A stretch of DNA of 64,000 nucleotides, taken from NCBI RefSeq assembly GCF_901538355.1, contig NZ_LR593887.1:3634920-3698919 (forward strand), in the 5' to 3' direction. Source of the stretch: Tuwongella immobilis. Lineage in GTDB: Bacteria > Planctomycetota > Planctomycetia > Gemmatales > Gemmataceae. Below, one piece after another: positions 25,087 through 34,380 of this stretch; positions within the stretch are counted from its first letter, which is position 1, and each line of letters opens with the position of its first letter. Under the pieces are notes generated by a model. It worked only from the letters and a program-made list of their open reading frames with translations. It did not search any database and was not told the origin of the DNA. Made by a program: the position numbers and the translations under genes.

Positions 25087-26385
25087 ATGGATGCGACCAA
25101 TCACTGTATTCCGACCGAGCATCGACTCTCGCGGCGACAATGGCTGTGCGGGGCCGGCGGATTGTTTCTCGGGGCAGGCTCGCTTGCAACACATGCGACA
25201 CAAACCGCGATGGCAGAAGCACTTCGGAAACAATCCAAGCAAGTGCTGTTTATCTGGCTGGATGGTGGAATCAGTCAGTTGGAAAGTTGGGACCCCAAAC
25301 CGAACACCCGATTCGGCGGGCCGTTTCGGGCGATTCCCACCTCGGTGCCCGGAATTCACATCAGCGAGTTGCTTCCGCATACCGCCAAGCAGATGCACCA
25401 TCTCGCGTTAATCCGGTCGTTGTCCACCCAAGACAACGCCCATTCGTCGGGTGTCGATCGGATCCAGCGCGGTGATCCCAAAAATCGCGGCGTGACCTAT
25501 CCCTTCTTTGGATCGGCCGTCGCCAAGCTCCTCGGTCCCGGTGACTCCGGATTGCCGCCGTATCTGTGGATCAAACCAATGAACGGTGGTTTCATCCCCA
25601 AAGATGCGGGATTTCTCGGGCCGCAGTATGGTGCCCTGGCCTTGGGCGATGGCAAACCACCGGAAAATTTGTTCCGACCCGATGCGCTCTCCGCATCCGA
25701 AGACGCTCAACGCAATCAGCTTCGCCAAGCGTGGGATCGCCGTTATGCCGCGCGACGGCGTCCGGGCACGGCGGATGCGACCTCGCACGTCTTCGAGATG
25801 GCCGCACAATTGCAGAAACATCAACACATCTTCGACCCATCCACCACGACCCAACGCGACCGCGACCGTTATGGTCCATCCGACCTCGGGCGGCATCTGC
25901 TGATCGCACGCCGCATGATCGAAGCGGGGATCACCTTCGTCAAAGTCACCTCATACGGTTGGGATTCGCACGGCGATCACTTCAATGGGCAGCTCTCGTT
26001 GATGTCGAAATTCGATCAGGGATTCTCGGCATTGGTCGAAGATCTTGCCGAGCGTTCGATGCTCGATTCGGTGCTGGTGATCGTCCTTTCGGAATTCGGT
26101 CGAACGCCCCGAATCAACGGGCACATCGGTCGCGATCATTGGCCCGAGGCGTGGTCGATGGCGATGACCGGCCCACGCATTCAGCGCGGCGTGGCGATTG
26201 GCAAAACCAACCCCGAAGGCACCTGGGTCACCAGCGACGAACACGATATCGGCCACTTGTTCCATACGTGGTTCGCATCGCTCGGAATCGATTCGCAGGA
26301 AACCAGTTACGACAATGGTGGTCAGCCGCTCCCGATTGCCCACGAAGATTGCATCCCGATTTCCGAAGTGATGGTTTCGCCCTGA
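25087..26385 (+). CDS. DUF1501 family secreted protein
   Basis: A 432-residue DUF1501 protein with a twin-arginine-like leader (LSRRQWLCGAGGLFLG). Family blocks include LFIWLDGGISQLESWDPKP, IHISELLPHTAKQMHHLALIRS and VIVLSEFGRTPRINGHIGRDH. A GGAGAGG ribosome site precedes ATG 25087. It pairs with the upstream DUF1549/DUF1553 gene as in the 6-11 kb operon. Its TGA stop touches the next reading frame as TGATG, so the WD40 gene may be translationally coupled. Likely exported folded; activity unknown. Confidence 0.9.
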   Translation: MDATNHCIPTEHRLSRRQWLCGAGGLFLGAGSLATHATQTAMAEALRKQSKQVLFIWLDGGISQLESWDPKPNTRFGGPFRAIPTSVPGIHISELLPHTAKQMHHLALIRSLSTQDNAHSSGVDRIQRGDPKNRGVTYPFFGSAVAKLLGPGDSGLPPYLWIKPMNGGFIPKDAGFLGPQYGALALGDGKPPENLFRPDALSASEDAQRNQLRQAWDRRYAARRRPGTADATSHVFEMAAQLQKHQHIFDPSTTTQRDRDRYGPSDLGRHLLIARRMIEAGITFVKVTSYGWDSHGDHFNGQLSLMSKFDQGFSALVEDLAERSMLDSVLVIVLSEFGRTPRINGHIGRDHWPEAWSMAMTGPRIQRGVAIGKTNPEGTWVTSDEHDIGHLFHTWFASLGIDSQETSYDNGGQPLPIAHEDCIPISEVMVSP

Positions 26386-26408
26386 TGGGCCTTGTGGGAG
26401 ACGCATCC

Positions 26409-27479
26409 ATGCCGTTGGATTCATCCGCCTGGTTGAAGCAGCATCCCCCGAAAGCATTGGCCACACTCACGCAGCCGGAACCGTTTTGGTGCCTGCGGGC
26501 GCATCCCTCGGAACAGTGGTTGCTGGCGGGTGGCGGGATCGGTCAATTGCATCGCATTCAAGCCGATGGCGATTCGTGGAAAGTGGCCAGCTCGGTGTCG
26601 GTGCATTCGGGTTGGGTGCCCGCGATTGCCTTTCATCCGAACGGGGAACTGGTCGTCACTGCGGATACCTGGGGGAAACTGCGTTGCTCGCGGGTGGCCG
26701 ATTTGGCAGGCAAACCGAGTTGGGAGCATCCCCACGCCCATGCAGGCTGGATTCGCCAGCTTGCCATTTCGCCAAATGGAACAATCCTCGCATCGCTCGG
26801 TCAGGATCAGATGATCCATCTGTGGGACATTCCAACGGGCAAGCCGACGCATTCCTTCCGCTTCACGGAAACGGATGGATTCTCACTCGCGTTCCATCCC
26901 AAGCAAGGCAGTCTGATCACCGGCGATCTGCACGGGTTCGTCTGCGAATGGGATCCGAAGACCGGCAAAGCGATCCGCCGCATGCAACTGCCGGACTTTT
27001 ACAAATTGGACCGAATTCAAGACGTTGGCGGCATTCGTTGTCTGCGCTTCGCACCGGATGGAAATACGATTCTGGCCGCCGGTTGCAAACCGACAACCGG
27101 TGGGTTTGTGCAAGGCTCGTCGCTGTTGGTCTGGCTCGATTCGCAACGCTGGCAGGTGCTTACCACCATCGATTCGGCCAATCCCAACGATGGCTTCATC
27201 ACCGACTTGGCCTGGCATGACGCGGGGTTCTGGTTAAGTTGCAGCAGTGGCCAGCCCGGTCAGGGGAAATTGGCCCTGTATCCGGAGCGTGGTGGCCCGT
27301 CGTTTTGGAATGCGCCGGCTCCCAACTCGCACGGATTGGTCTGGCTTGCACGTTCGCAACGTGTCGTCGTCAGTCAAACCAATACCGGCAGCAACGGCAA
27401 CGGTCGTCCGAAAACGGCCAATCAGGAATATCCAAGCAATTTTTCACCATTGGGCCAATGGCGATTCGGCTCGGCATGA
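26409..27479 (+). CDS. WD40-repeat beta-propeller protein
   Basis: A 356-residue protein built of WD40 repeats, probably a six- or seven-bladed propeller used as a binding platform. Repeat ends are visible as AFHPNGELVVTADTWGKL, ISPNGTILASLGQDQMIHLWD, FHPKQGSLITGDLHGFVCEWD and FAPDGNTILAAGC. No signal peptide is seen. ATG 26409 has GGGAG 8 bases upstream; an in-frame ATG at 26385 overlaps the DUF1501 stop (TGATG) and is an alternative, adding 8 residues. Third gene of the DUF1549-DUF1501-WD40 operon. A cytoplasmic location would be odd given two exported partners, so the true start and localisation deserve care. Confidence 0.85.
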   Translation: MPLDSSAWLKQHPPKALATLTQPEPFWCLRAHPSEQWLLAGGGIGQLHRIQADGDSWKVASSVSVHSGWVPAIAFHPNGELVVTADTWGKLRCSRVADLAGKPSWEHPHAHAGWIRQLAISPNGTILASLGQDQMIHLWDIPTGKPTHSFRFTETDGFSLAFHPKQGSLITGDLHGFVCEWDPKTGKAIRRMQLPDFYKLDRIQDVGGIRCLRFAPDGNTILAAGCKPTTGGFVQGSSLLVWLDSQRWQVLTTIDSANPNDGFITDLAWHDAGFWLSCSSGQPGQGKLALYPERGGPSFWNAPAPNSHGLVWLARSQRVVVSQTNTGSNGNGRPKTANQEYPSNFSPLGQWRFGSA

Positions 27480-27543
27480 GCCGTTCGCCAGTTCCGTCTG
27501 GCCCATGGTGCCGATGGCTGAGAATCTCTTGGCAAGCGGTGCG

Positions 27544-27756
27544 TCACACCAATGCTGCAGGGGTGGCATTGGTGGTTTGCGGGGCAATTTCCGCCTCATC
27601 GCGACGGAGTTGGCTGATTTCTTCTCGATCGACGCGAACTTCGGGCGGTGCCTGAATTCCGATGCGAACTTTATCACCCTGTACGGAGATGACGGTTAAC
27701 GTGATGTGATTGTCAATGACAATCTTCTGACCTTTTTGGCGTGTGAGGACGAGCAT
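27544..27756 (-). CDS. csrA: Carbon storage regulator CsrA
   Basis: RNA-binding post-transcriptional regulator of 70 residues that dimerises and binds GGA motifs near ribosome sites. The N-terminal MLVLTRQKGQKIVID carries L4 and R6; RIGIQAPPEVRVDREEI carries the second RNA-contact Arg. ATG 27756 has a strong GGAGGGAG site; the frame opens upstream to 27795 without family resemblance. It converges with the WD40 gene, 64 bases apart. No flagellar genes or FliW are visible nearby. A candidate promoter lies about 100 bases upstream. Confidence 0.93.
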   Translation of the reverse strand: MLVLTRQKGQKIVIDNHITLTVISVQGDKVRIGIQAPPEVRVDREEISQLRRDEAEIAPQTTNATPAALV

Positions 27757-27854
27757 CGATTCTCCCTCCTGGAGTTCGATCGGTAGGGGATTCACGGAGT
27801 GAAGGACTAGATCCTGCTAGTTCGATGATGCACATGCACTCAGTGAATACTCAA

Positions 27855-27883
27855 ATTGAATCGCCTTGACAAAAATCGGTCAA
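27855..27883 (-). promoter_or_regulatory. Candidate csrA promoter
   Basis: On the minus strand, TTGACC (complement of 27878-27883) and TTCAAT (complement of 27855-27860) are spaced by 17 bases, giving an expected start about 90 bases before csrA. The -35 lies in an inverted repeat, TTGAC at 27866-27870 and GTCAA at 27879-27883. The -10 matches consensus at four of six positions. Confidence 0.35.
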
Positions 27884-27962
27884 GAGGATCTGGCAGGAAA
27901 AACGGAAAAATTTACCGATTTTCGGGCGATTTCGGGGCAATTCGTCCATGGATTCGCTGATT

Positions 27963-30344
27963 TTATTCGCTTTCCTCGCTCCGAATCCGCGGCAAAACGA
28001 TCTCAAATCGGGTGCCAACCCCTTCTTGACTGGTGCAACGAATTTCCCCTTGGTGCTGTTTCACGATGCCGGAAACAATCGCCAGTCCCAGGCCGGTCCC
28101 CTTCCCGCTTGGTTTGGTGGTGAAGAACGGCTCAAAGATTTTGGCCCGCGTTGCCTCGCTCATTCCCGTGCCCGTGTCTTCGACCACGACTTTCACCCAA
28201 TCTCGTGGGGCTTCCCGGGAAGGAATTCCGTCAGTCGGAATGGATTCGTTGCGAGTCTGAATGCGGATGGTCCCCCCTTTGGGCATGGCATCGCGTGCGT
28301 TCAGACAGAGGTTGAGCACCACCTGGGCAATCTGCATTCCATCGGCTTCGATGATGCCCAAATTCTCGTCCAAGTCCAATTCAAAGCGAATTGTTTTCCG
28401 GAGCACCCGCTCCAACAGGAACACCACCTCACGAATTCGCGGGTTGATCACCACGGGTTCGACGCAAATGGGCACCCGCCGCGCGAGCCCTAACAAAATT
28501 TTGGTGAGCGTGGTGCCAAGCTCGGTGGCGATTTTCGCCGCGGTGATCGATCGATGCCACGCGGTTGGGACATCGTCCAGAATCAGCTCGCCCAGTTCGC
28601 CTTGGATGACCGTGAGCAGATTGCCGAAATCGTGGGCCAATCCGCTGGCCAATTCGCCAATGGCCTCCATCTTCTGGGCCTGTTTCAACTGTTCCTGCAA
28701 TCGTCGTTCGGCCGTGACATCGCGTGCATGCACCACAATTGCCGCGACGATTGGCTCCCGCAGACGATTCCGAATCGACACTTCCCAGATGCGAAAATCA
28801 TCGATCCCCCGCGACAGATTCACATGAATCGTCTGTTGAATTCCCGGTTGAGTGCGGAGTGTGCCCCAAAGTTCAAACCATTCCGCTGGTTTTTCCAACG
28901 GGACGGTTTCGCTCCAGCGTCGGCCCAATTGCGCGAATCCGGGCAATCCCACCAACAACTCCGTGGATTCGCTCGCATATTGGATCAATCCATCGGCATC
29001 GCACAGCCAGATTCCATCGGAATTCCCTTGAACCAACGCCCGGAATCGCTCTTCACTCCGTTGTCGGATTCGTGCCGCCTCCACCCGTTCGGTGATGTCG
29101 GTTGCGGAAACGACCATGCCAATGAGTTCTTGCTCGCGATGAAGCGGGACAAAGCTGGCCGAGAGTGTGAGTCGATGGTTGCCGCGCAGCAGCGCCAACT
29201 CCACCCGCGTGACGGTTTTGCCCAGGCCAATCACTTGCCGCGCAATCATCTCCATTGGCCCCCCCGCCGGATGCTCAGCGGAGGGTGCCCAGGGAAGATC
29301 GCGCCAATTCTGCTGGGTTAGCTGCACCCGTGGAATCCCGAAAAGCTGCTCCGCCGCTGGATTCGCCAGCGACACGCGCCAATCGCGATCGACAATCATG
29401 ACCACATCGGCCACCGATTCAAAGATGCGGCGCAATCGCTCTTGGCTGGCCCGCAGCGCTTCATCGGCCCGATAGCGATTCGACCAATCTTGGAAGGTGA
29501 GAATGACTTCCGTCACCTCGCCACGATCGCCCAAAATCGTGGCCACGTTCCAGGCAATATCCACAATTCGGCCATCGGGGCGGATCAACTGCGCTTCGTA
29601 CCCATATTGCGTCGGGTGCGAATCCTCCAACACCGCAAGCAGTTGCGGCGATTGGGAATCGGTGACCCGATCCCGCAACGCCAATTGATTCCAATTGAGT
29701 CCCAGGAGTTGTTCGCGGGGCTGCCCCAGGATCGATTCCGCCTCGGTATTGCAATCGGTGATCGCGCCGCGTGGATCGAGCAGCAAAATTCCGTTGGGGT
29801 TGGTCTCGAAGACTCGCCGCAAGCGATTCTCTCGTTCCCGAATTTCTAACTGCTCGCGCTTGGCCTGCGTAATTTCGGCAGTGATCCCGACGAGCGATTC
29901 CGGAATGCCATCCTTGCGGCGGATCATCTCAATGCGATCTTGAAACCAACGAAAACCACCGGAATCATCGATTACCCGATATTCCAACTCCATCTGCACG
30001 CGCTCGGAAAGCATTGCCCGCTCAAGCGTATGCCGAATCCATACACGATCTTCGGTGGGAATCTGATGATAGCGCCAATGCACCTGTTCTGATTCCGCCG
30101 CCGTGAAAGCGGGGAGCATTTGTCGCATGCGTGGCGAGACAAATTCGTACTTCCACGACCAAGTCAAATCGGGATTGTCGGCATGCGATGGATCGCAAAG
30201 AACCGACATCGCCCACATTCCGACGGGTAGATTGGTTAACAGCGGATGCAATCGCTCGGGATGGTTGCCATCCGAGGAGTGGTCGGTCGAATTCGCCGCG
30301 TGAGGGGAGAAAAGCGGCGAATCCTCCGAGGAGAGATTTCGCAT
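27963..30344 (-). CDS. Multi-PAS orphan histidine kinase
   Basis: A 793-residue sensor kinase without obvious transmembrane segments, so probably cytoplasmic. Four PAS/PAC modules can be followed: about 30-165, 170-290, 295-410 and 415-545. Each ends in a PAC-like block such as [15 protein letters not shown] or [14 protein letters not shown]. The HisKA domain has [16 protein letters not shown] with the phospho-His, and the HATPase domain has [22 protein letters not shown] and [15 protein letters not shown]. No receiver domain is attached and no response regulator is adjacent. GAGG lies 4 bases before the ATG at 30344. Likely senses redox, ligand or metabolic state via PAS, but the ligand cannot be told. 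Confidence 0.88.
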   Translation of the reverse strand: MRNLSSEDSPLFSPHAANSTDHSSDGNHPERLHPLLTNLPVGMWAMSVLCDPSHADNPDLTWSWKYEFVSPRMRQMLPAFTAAESEQVHWRYHQIPTEDRVWIRHTLERAMLSERVQMELEYRVIDDSGGFRWFQDRIEMIRRKDGIPESLVGITAEITQAKREQLEIRERENRLRRVFETNPNGILLLDPRGAITDCNTEAESILGQPREQLLGLNWNQLALRDRVTDSQSPQLLAVLEDSHPTQYGYEAQLIRPDGRIVDIAWNVATILGDRGEVTEVILTFQDWSNRYRADEALRASQERLRRIFESVADVVMIVDRDWRVSLANPAAEQLFGIPRVQLTQQNWRDLPWAPSAEHPAGGPMEMIARQVIGLGKTVTRVELALLRGNHRLTLSASFVPLHREQELIGMVVSATDITERVEAARIRQRSEERFRALVQGNSDGIWLCDADGLIQYASESTELLVGLPGFAQLGRRWSETVPLEKPAEWFELWGTLRTQPGIQQTIHVNLSRGIDDFRIWEVSIRNRLREPIVAAIVVHARDVTAERRLQEQLKQAQKMEAIGELASGLAHDFGNLLTVIQGELGELILDDVPTAWHRSITAAKIATELGTTLTKILLGLARRVPICVEPVVINPRIREVVFLLERVLRKTIRFELDLDENLGIIEADGMQIAQVVLNLCLNARDAMPKGGTIRIQTRNESIPTDGIPSREAPRDWVKVVVEDTGTGMSEATRAKIFEPFFTTKPSGKGTGLGLAIVSGIVKQHQGEIRCTSQEGVGTRFEIVLPRIRSEESE

Positions 30345-30510
30345 ATCACCTCATCCAAATGATTCATCGAAAATCATTGGCTCATCCAAGATGCTCAAAC
30401 AACCATCTCGAATTATGAAAATTGTATCTCGATTTCTCCTTCGAGACGAATCTTTTCTGGCAGGAACAGAATTTTTTCCAAAACTTTGTCGGACTCATTC
30501 CACCGATCGA
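30345..30510. promoter_or_regulatory. AT-rich region upstream of the PAS kinase
   Basis: An AT-rich gap between two minus-strand genes. It holds a direct repeat CTCATCCAA (about 30350 and 30381) and an inverted repeat ATGATT/AATCAT (30359-30364 and 30372-30377), placed where a promoter for the kinase gene should be. No confident -35/-10 pair. Confidence 0.3.
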
Positions 30511-30942
30511 TCATTTTTTGAGCGGAGTCACGGAATAGACCCGCTCCCCCTTCTCCGTGGGTTGGAGTTTCACCATCACGGGCCGCCCGGCTTTATACAA
30601 GGCTATCCCGCTGCCAAACTTCTTGGACGGTTCGCCCTTGGTGGTGTAGGTAATCGTCTTTTCATCCAGTTGAAAATCCGTCTCTTCTTCGTCCACTTCC
30701 AGCGTCAACACCTTGGTTTTCGCAACATATTTGGAGAACTTCCCGGTGATCGACTTCAGGTTTTTCGGCTCCTCCGGCGATTCCGATTCGGATTCCGGCA
30801 TGGTGGGTGAATTCTTGGCCTTGGCATCCGCTTTGTCCTTCTTCATCTGCTTTTTGGGTTCCATCTTGGGCGTCGGCTCTTGCGACAATCCCAACCCAGC
30901 CATGCTCGCACCCAACACGACAACCAACAGCATTCGAATCAT
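30511..30942 (-). CDS. Small secreted hypothetical protein
   Basis: A 143-residue exported protein of unknown function. The leader MIRMLLVVVLGASMAGLGLSQ is a signal peptide. The next ~45 residues are Lys/Glu/Pro/Ser rich and look disordered. The C-terminal ~85 residues (SITGKFSKYVAKTKVLTLEV to the end) look beta-rich. ATG 30942 begins the signal; the frame opens from 30978. I recognise no family. It lies 56 bases downstream of a DUF429 gene on the same strand. Confidence 0.65.
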   Translation of the reverse strand: MIRMLLVVVLGASMAGLGLSQEPTPKMEPKKQMKKDKADAKAKNSPTMPESESESPEEPKNLKSITGKFSKYVAKTKVLTLEVDEEETDFQLDEKTITYTTKGEPSKKFGSGIALYKAGRPVMVKLQPTEKGERVYSVTPLKK

Positions 30943-30998
30943 GATTCGCTCGCAACGGAAAACGAGGAGATGGTCCAAAATCCCGCCCGATTATCAAA

Positions 30999-31811
30999 TC
31001 ATGCCAATCGTTGGTCAAGCAAAAGATCCCAGATGAATCCTTCGATTCGGATTCGTCGCCCCTCCCAATCGGAATCTCGGGCCGGTTCGCCCCATGCCCG
31101 CGCCTGGCCCAGTGGTGCCAACTGCCCCATTCGTGCCAACAACCCCATCGCGGGTAATGCCGCCACCCATGCCTGCAGATCATCGTGCTGACAGCGATGG
31201 ATTTGCACGGACTGGATCCCCAATCGCGCTTGCAACCGTTGTCGCGCATCCGCCAAATCCTGAGGCCCCACTTTCGCATGCCCGGCCAATGGAGCCAACC
31301 CGCACGATCGCCAAACCGCCGTCGGGAACACTTCCATCAAGCCGGTTTGCCGACCGGATCCGTCCCGTGGTGGAATCGCCATGGGATCATTGATGAGCGC
31401 CACGCGACCCGAATCGAGCAACCCATCCACCACGGCAATGCAGAATTCCACCCACCCACGATAATTCGCAGGATAGACTTTTCCCGGTGGCCCCGTCTTC
31501 CCCGGCGTCTTCAGGGCATATTCGCTCGCACGGCCGACACCTGGCCGCTCCCCCGCTTGCGGATCTCGCCACGCAATCGGACCATCCATCGCAATGGCAT
31601 CGATCTGATGGTGGTCGATCTGCTCCAACAACCAAGCTACCATCGCAGCAACGGTCATCGGCGTGTGGGGCCAATCGTCCCGCCCCAACTGCACCTGGAC
31701 GTTGGCCCACTCCGCCGAATCGGTGCAGGTCAGCAAGGCCACGCCATTGGTCGACCAATTCCGACTCGCAATATCCAACCCAAGCACCCGAAGCGGCTGC
31801 GAATTCGCCAT
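30999..31811 (-). CDS. DUF429 family RNase H-like protein
   Basis: A 270-residue DUF429 protein, a family predicted to have an RNase H-like nuclease fold. The N-terminal VLGLDIASRNWSTNGVAL has the first acidic residue. IDAIAMDGPIAWRDP has a second conserved Asp, and GLMEVFPTAVWRS is the typical EVFP-type block. GGAG sits 8 bases before ATG 31811. It is divergent from the Rad52-like gene across 126 bases. A nucleic-acid role is predicted for the family, not shown here. Confidence 0.78.
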   Translation of the reverse strand: MANSQPLRVLGLDIASRNWSTNGVALLTCTDSAEWANVQVQLGRDDWPHTPMTVAAMVAWLLEQIDHHQIDAIAMDGPIAWRDPQAGERPGVGRASEYALKTPGKTGPPGKVYPANYRGWVEFCIAVVDGLLDSGRVALINDPMAIPPRDGSGRQTGLMEVFPTAVWRSCGLAPLAGHAKVGPQDLADARQRLQARLGIQSVQIHRCQHDDLQAWVAALPAMGLLARMGQLAPLGQARAWGEPARDSDWEGRRIRIEGFIWDLLLDQRLA

Positions 31812-31870
31812 TGGCTCAGCTCCACATTCGGAAAAAAATCCACGAATCGGAAAATTTTTCGCAACTCACC

Positions 31871-31900
31871 TGTACATCCACACCGATACTGGCTTATATT
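31871..31900 (+). promoter_or_regulatory. Candidate promoter of the Rad52-like gene
   Basis: TGTACA (31871-31876) and TATATT (31895-31900) are spaced by 18 bases, about 40 bases upstream of the Rad52-like start, in an AT-rich stretch shared with the divergent DUF429 gene. Each hexamer matches consensus at four or five positions. Confidence 0.35.
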
Positions 31901-31937
31901 ACACCTATACAGAAAACCACATAGCGGAGTGCACCCC

Positions 31938-32915
31938 ATGCCGGCAACCTTGAAGAAAGCTGTCAAGAATTCGATGGGATCGTTGGCTGCACAACCGACA
32001 ACATCCCCCACTCACAACCCCACTCAACCCATGGTTTCCACAACGGGGATTGAGCCGCAACCCACGCATCCGGTCGATGTTTCGCACATCACCCGAGCGC
32101 TGGCCCAACCATTTGAGTTGTCGGAAGTGAAATTCAAGCCGCAAACGGTCAAGAATAACCGGGCGCTGGCATTGGCGTACATTGACGCTCGTGTGATTCA
32201 AGATCGATTGGACGAAGTTCTCGGTGTCGAAAATTGGCAAGACGATTACCAATTGCTGCCTGATGGCTCGGTTCTCTGCCGGTTGCGGCTCAAACTGGGC
32301 CCGCGATGGATTACCAAGATGGATGTTGGTTCGCCCAGCGAACAATCCGACAGCGGCGATCGTCTCAAAGCAGCGTTTTCCGATGCCCTCAAACGGGCGG
32401 CGGTGAAATTCGGGATCGGTCGCTATTTGTATCGTCTGCCGGCGTTATGGTGCGATTACGACCCGGTGAAGAAAACCTTCACCAATCTCCCCAAATTGCC
32501 GGCATTTGCGATGCCGACACCCATGCCCCAACCCGTGGCGACGAATACCTTTGCGGCTCCGGCTCCGGCACCAACAGCGGCTGCGGTTTCCGTGGCGCCG
32601 CGGTCGGATTCTCCGACCGGCAGCACTCCGCCCCGCGCCAACCCGGCCAATCGACCGACCACCGGTTTGGAACTCCAACGGCGATTGCGAGAACGGGATG
32701 AGGAATATTCTCGGGATGGTCGCTGCAATGTTGGGGCGTTGCTCGCTCATGTGACGCAGGCCGGAATTCGCGCGGGATATAGTGCGGATCTCACGACCTG
32801 GAACCAAGAAGCGATCGACTTGGCCATTGAGGAAACGCGGAAATTCCGTGATTCGCACCCCGCGTCCAAACCGGGTAATCCGGTCAGCCCGAAAGACCCA
32901 CGTTCCGCTGCGTAA
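31938..32915 (+). CDS. Rad52/Rad22-like single-strand annealing protein
   Basis: A 325-residue protein whose residues about 45-185 match the Rad52/Rad22 core, which anneals single-stranded DNA during recombinational repair. Diagnostic stretches are ALAYIDARVIQDRLDEVLG, NWQDDYQ and AFSDALKRAAVKFGIGRYLY. The first ~45 residues are Thr/Pro rich, and a Pro/Ala-rich linker (about 190-245) precedes a C-terminal helical tail. ATG 31938 has GCGGAG 8 bases upstream; earlier in-frame codons reach 31185 but lie antisense to DUF429. No recombinase, exonuclease or phage gene is adjacent, unlike phage annealing cassettes. Confidence 0.82.
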   Translation: MPATLKKAVKNSMGSLAAQPTTSPTHNPTQPMVSTTGIEPQPTHPVDVSHITRALAQPFELSEVKFKPQTVKNNRALALAYIDARVIQDRLDEVLGVENWQDDYQLLPDGSVLCRLRLKLGPRWITKMDVGSPSEQSDSGDRLKAAFSDALKRAAVKFGIGRYLYRLPALWCDYDPVKKTFTNLPKLPAFAMPTPMPQPVATNTFAAPAPAPTAAAVSVAPRSDSPTGSTPPRANPANRPTTGLELQRRLRERDEEYSRDGRCNVGALLAHVTQAGIRAGYSADLTTWNQEAIDLAIEETRKFRDSHPASKPGNPVSPKDPRSAA

Positions 32916-32961
32916 AATTCCGGACTGGTGACTGGCAGCATCCGCGACACTGCGTTACGAT

Positions 32962-32984
32962 GGCCCCATCCTGGCTATGGGGCC
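32962..32984 (+). other. Hairpin between the Rad52-like and oxidoreductase genes
   Basis: Perfect 8-base arms GGCCCCAT and ATGGGGCC flank a 7-base loop, ending 10 bases before the AAGGAG ribosome site of the next gene. No T-run follows. It could be a weak terminator for the Rad52-like gene or a leader hairpin for the oxidoreductase. Confidence 0.45.
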
Positions 32985-33008
32985 GATCTCACCAAGGAGC
33001 ACGTTCGC

Positions 33009-34301
33009 ATGTCGAACACATTATCCCGCCGTCACTTTCTCCAACAATCCCTCGCCCTGGGTGTTGGCAGTCTTGCAGTTGGGGCGATGCCGTCGATCGC
33101 TCGTTCCGCCAACGAAAAATTACACGTTGGTGTGATTGGCTGCGCGGGCCAAGGGCAGTACAACTGGACGAATATCGCCGCCTCAGGTGCGGAAATTGTC
33201 GCGGTTTGCGATGTCGATCAACCGCGTTTGGGAGCGATCACCAAAGCCCATCCCAAAGCGGCGATTTTTGAAGATTTCCGCAAATTGCTCGATCAAAAGG
33301 GCATTGATGCGGTCGTGGTTTCGACCCCCGACCACACCCATGCCATCGCAACAGTCGCGGCACTGAATTCCGGTCGTCACGTCTATTGCGAAAAGCCGTT
33401 GACCCATAACGTGTTTGAAGCCCGTGTGGTGGCTGAAACTGCCAAGAAAACTGGCAAAGTCACGCAAATGGGCACGCAAATCCATGCGGGCGACAATTAT
33501 CGTCGAGTTGTGGAAATCATCCAAAGCGGCGCAATTGGCGACGTTACCGAAGTGCATGTGATGTCCGGCAAATCGTGGGGCGGTGGCGACCGACCCAAAG
33601 ACACGCCGCCGGTCCCGAAAGGGTTGAATTTCGATTTGTGGCTGGGACCGGCTCCCACCCGCCCGTATCACCCCATTTATGTGCCGTTCAACTGGCGGGC
33701 ATTCTGGGACTTCGGCGGCGGTACGCTCGCGGATATGGCATGCCACCATATGGATCTGCCGTTCTGGGCGTTGAAACTGCGTCACCCGACGAAGATCACC
33801 GCTGAAGGGCCGGCTGCCCATCCGGAAACCGCAGCCAAATCGCTGATCGTCACCTACGAATATGCCGCCCGCGACAAAATGCCGCCGGTCAAACTGATGT
33901 GGTACGATGGTGGCAATCGCCCGAAAGTGCTGACCGAAAACAAGATTTCCTGGGGCGATGGCTCGGTATTCGTCGGCACCAAGGGGATGCTTCTGGCGGA
34001 CTACGGCAGTTACAAATTGCTCCCGGAAAAAGATTTCGACGGATTCACCCCGCCGAAGCCGACCATTCCCCGTTCGATCGGCCATCACCGGGAATTCGTC
34101 GAGGCTTGCAAGACCGGCGGCCCCACGACTTGCAACTTTGATTACTCTGGCGCGTTGACGGAAGCCGTTCTGCTGGGCAATGTTGCGTTCCGTGTGGGGA
34201 AACCAATCGAATGGGACGCGGTGAATCTGAAGGCCAAGGGATTGCCCGAAGCCGACGCCTTCCTGCGACGCGAATACCGCGCGGGTTGGAAACTCGGCTG
34301 A
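33009..34301 (+). CDS. Gfo/Idh/MocA oxidoreductase with Tat signal
   Basis: NAD(P)-dependent sugar oxidoreductase-like protein of 430 residues, probably exported by the Tat pathway (LSRRHFLQQSLALGVGSLAVG). The Rossmann part has HVGVIGCAGQGQ and CEKPLTHNVFEA, including the family Lys of EKP. The C-terminal half has DFGGGTLADMACHHMDLPFW, with likely catalytic His residues. AAGGAG precedes ATG 33009 by 9 bases. The substrate is unknown; exported members of this family are numerous in planctomycetes and often accompany glycan genes. Followed by a clear intrinsic terminator. Confidence 0.9.
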   Translation: MSNTLSRRHFLQQSLALGVGSLAVGAMPSIARSANEKLHVGVIGCAGQGQYNWTNIAASGAEIVAVCDVDQPRLGAITKAHPKAAIFEDFRKLLDQKGIDAVVVSTPDHTHAIATVAALNSGRHVYCEKPLTHNVFEARVVAETAKKTGKVTQMGTQIHAGDNYRRVVEIIQSGAIGDVTEVHVMSGKSWGGGDRPKDTPPVPKGLNFDLWLGPAPTRPYHPIYVPFNWRAFWDFGGGTLADMACHHMDLPFWALKLRHPTKITAEGPAAHPETAAKSLIVTYEYAARDKMPPVKLMWYDGGNRPKVLTENKISWGDGSVFVGTKGMLLADYGSYKLLPEKDFDGFTPPKPTIPRSIGHHREFVEACKTGGPTTCNFDYSGALTEAVLLGNVAFRVGKPIEWDAVNLKAKGLPEADAFLRREYRAGWKLG

Positions 34302-34335
34302 TCCGCTGAAACCCGCCTCATCGCGGAAATTCTCC

Positions 34336-34380
34336 CCCGTTATGGTCCGAATTCGTTCGGATCGTAACGGGTTTCTTGTG
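34336..34380 (+). terminator. Intrinsic terminator after the oxidoreductase gene
   Basis: CCCGTTA (34336-34342) pairs with TAACGGG (34365-34371). Inside it TCCGAA pairs with TTCGGA around a TTCG tetraloop. TTTCTTGTG follows. The site is 35 bases after the stop codon, a classic intrinsic terminator. Confidence 0.75.

Noticed and set aside
25566-26384. N-terminal extension of the WD40 frame
   Set aside because: It lies entirely within the DUF1501 gene in another frame, with no WD40 pattern.
31861-31937. LexA-type box before the Rad52-like gene
   Set aside because: CTGT and ACAG half-sites are present but not with the required spacing, so no SOS box can be claimed.
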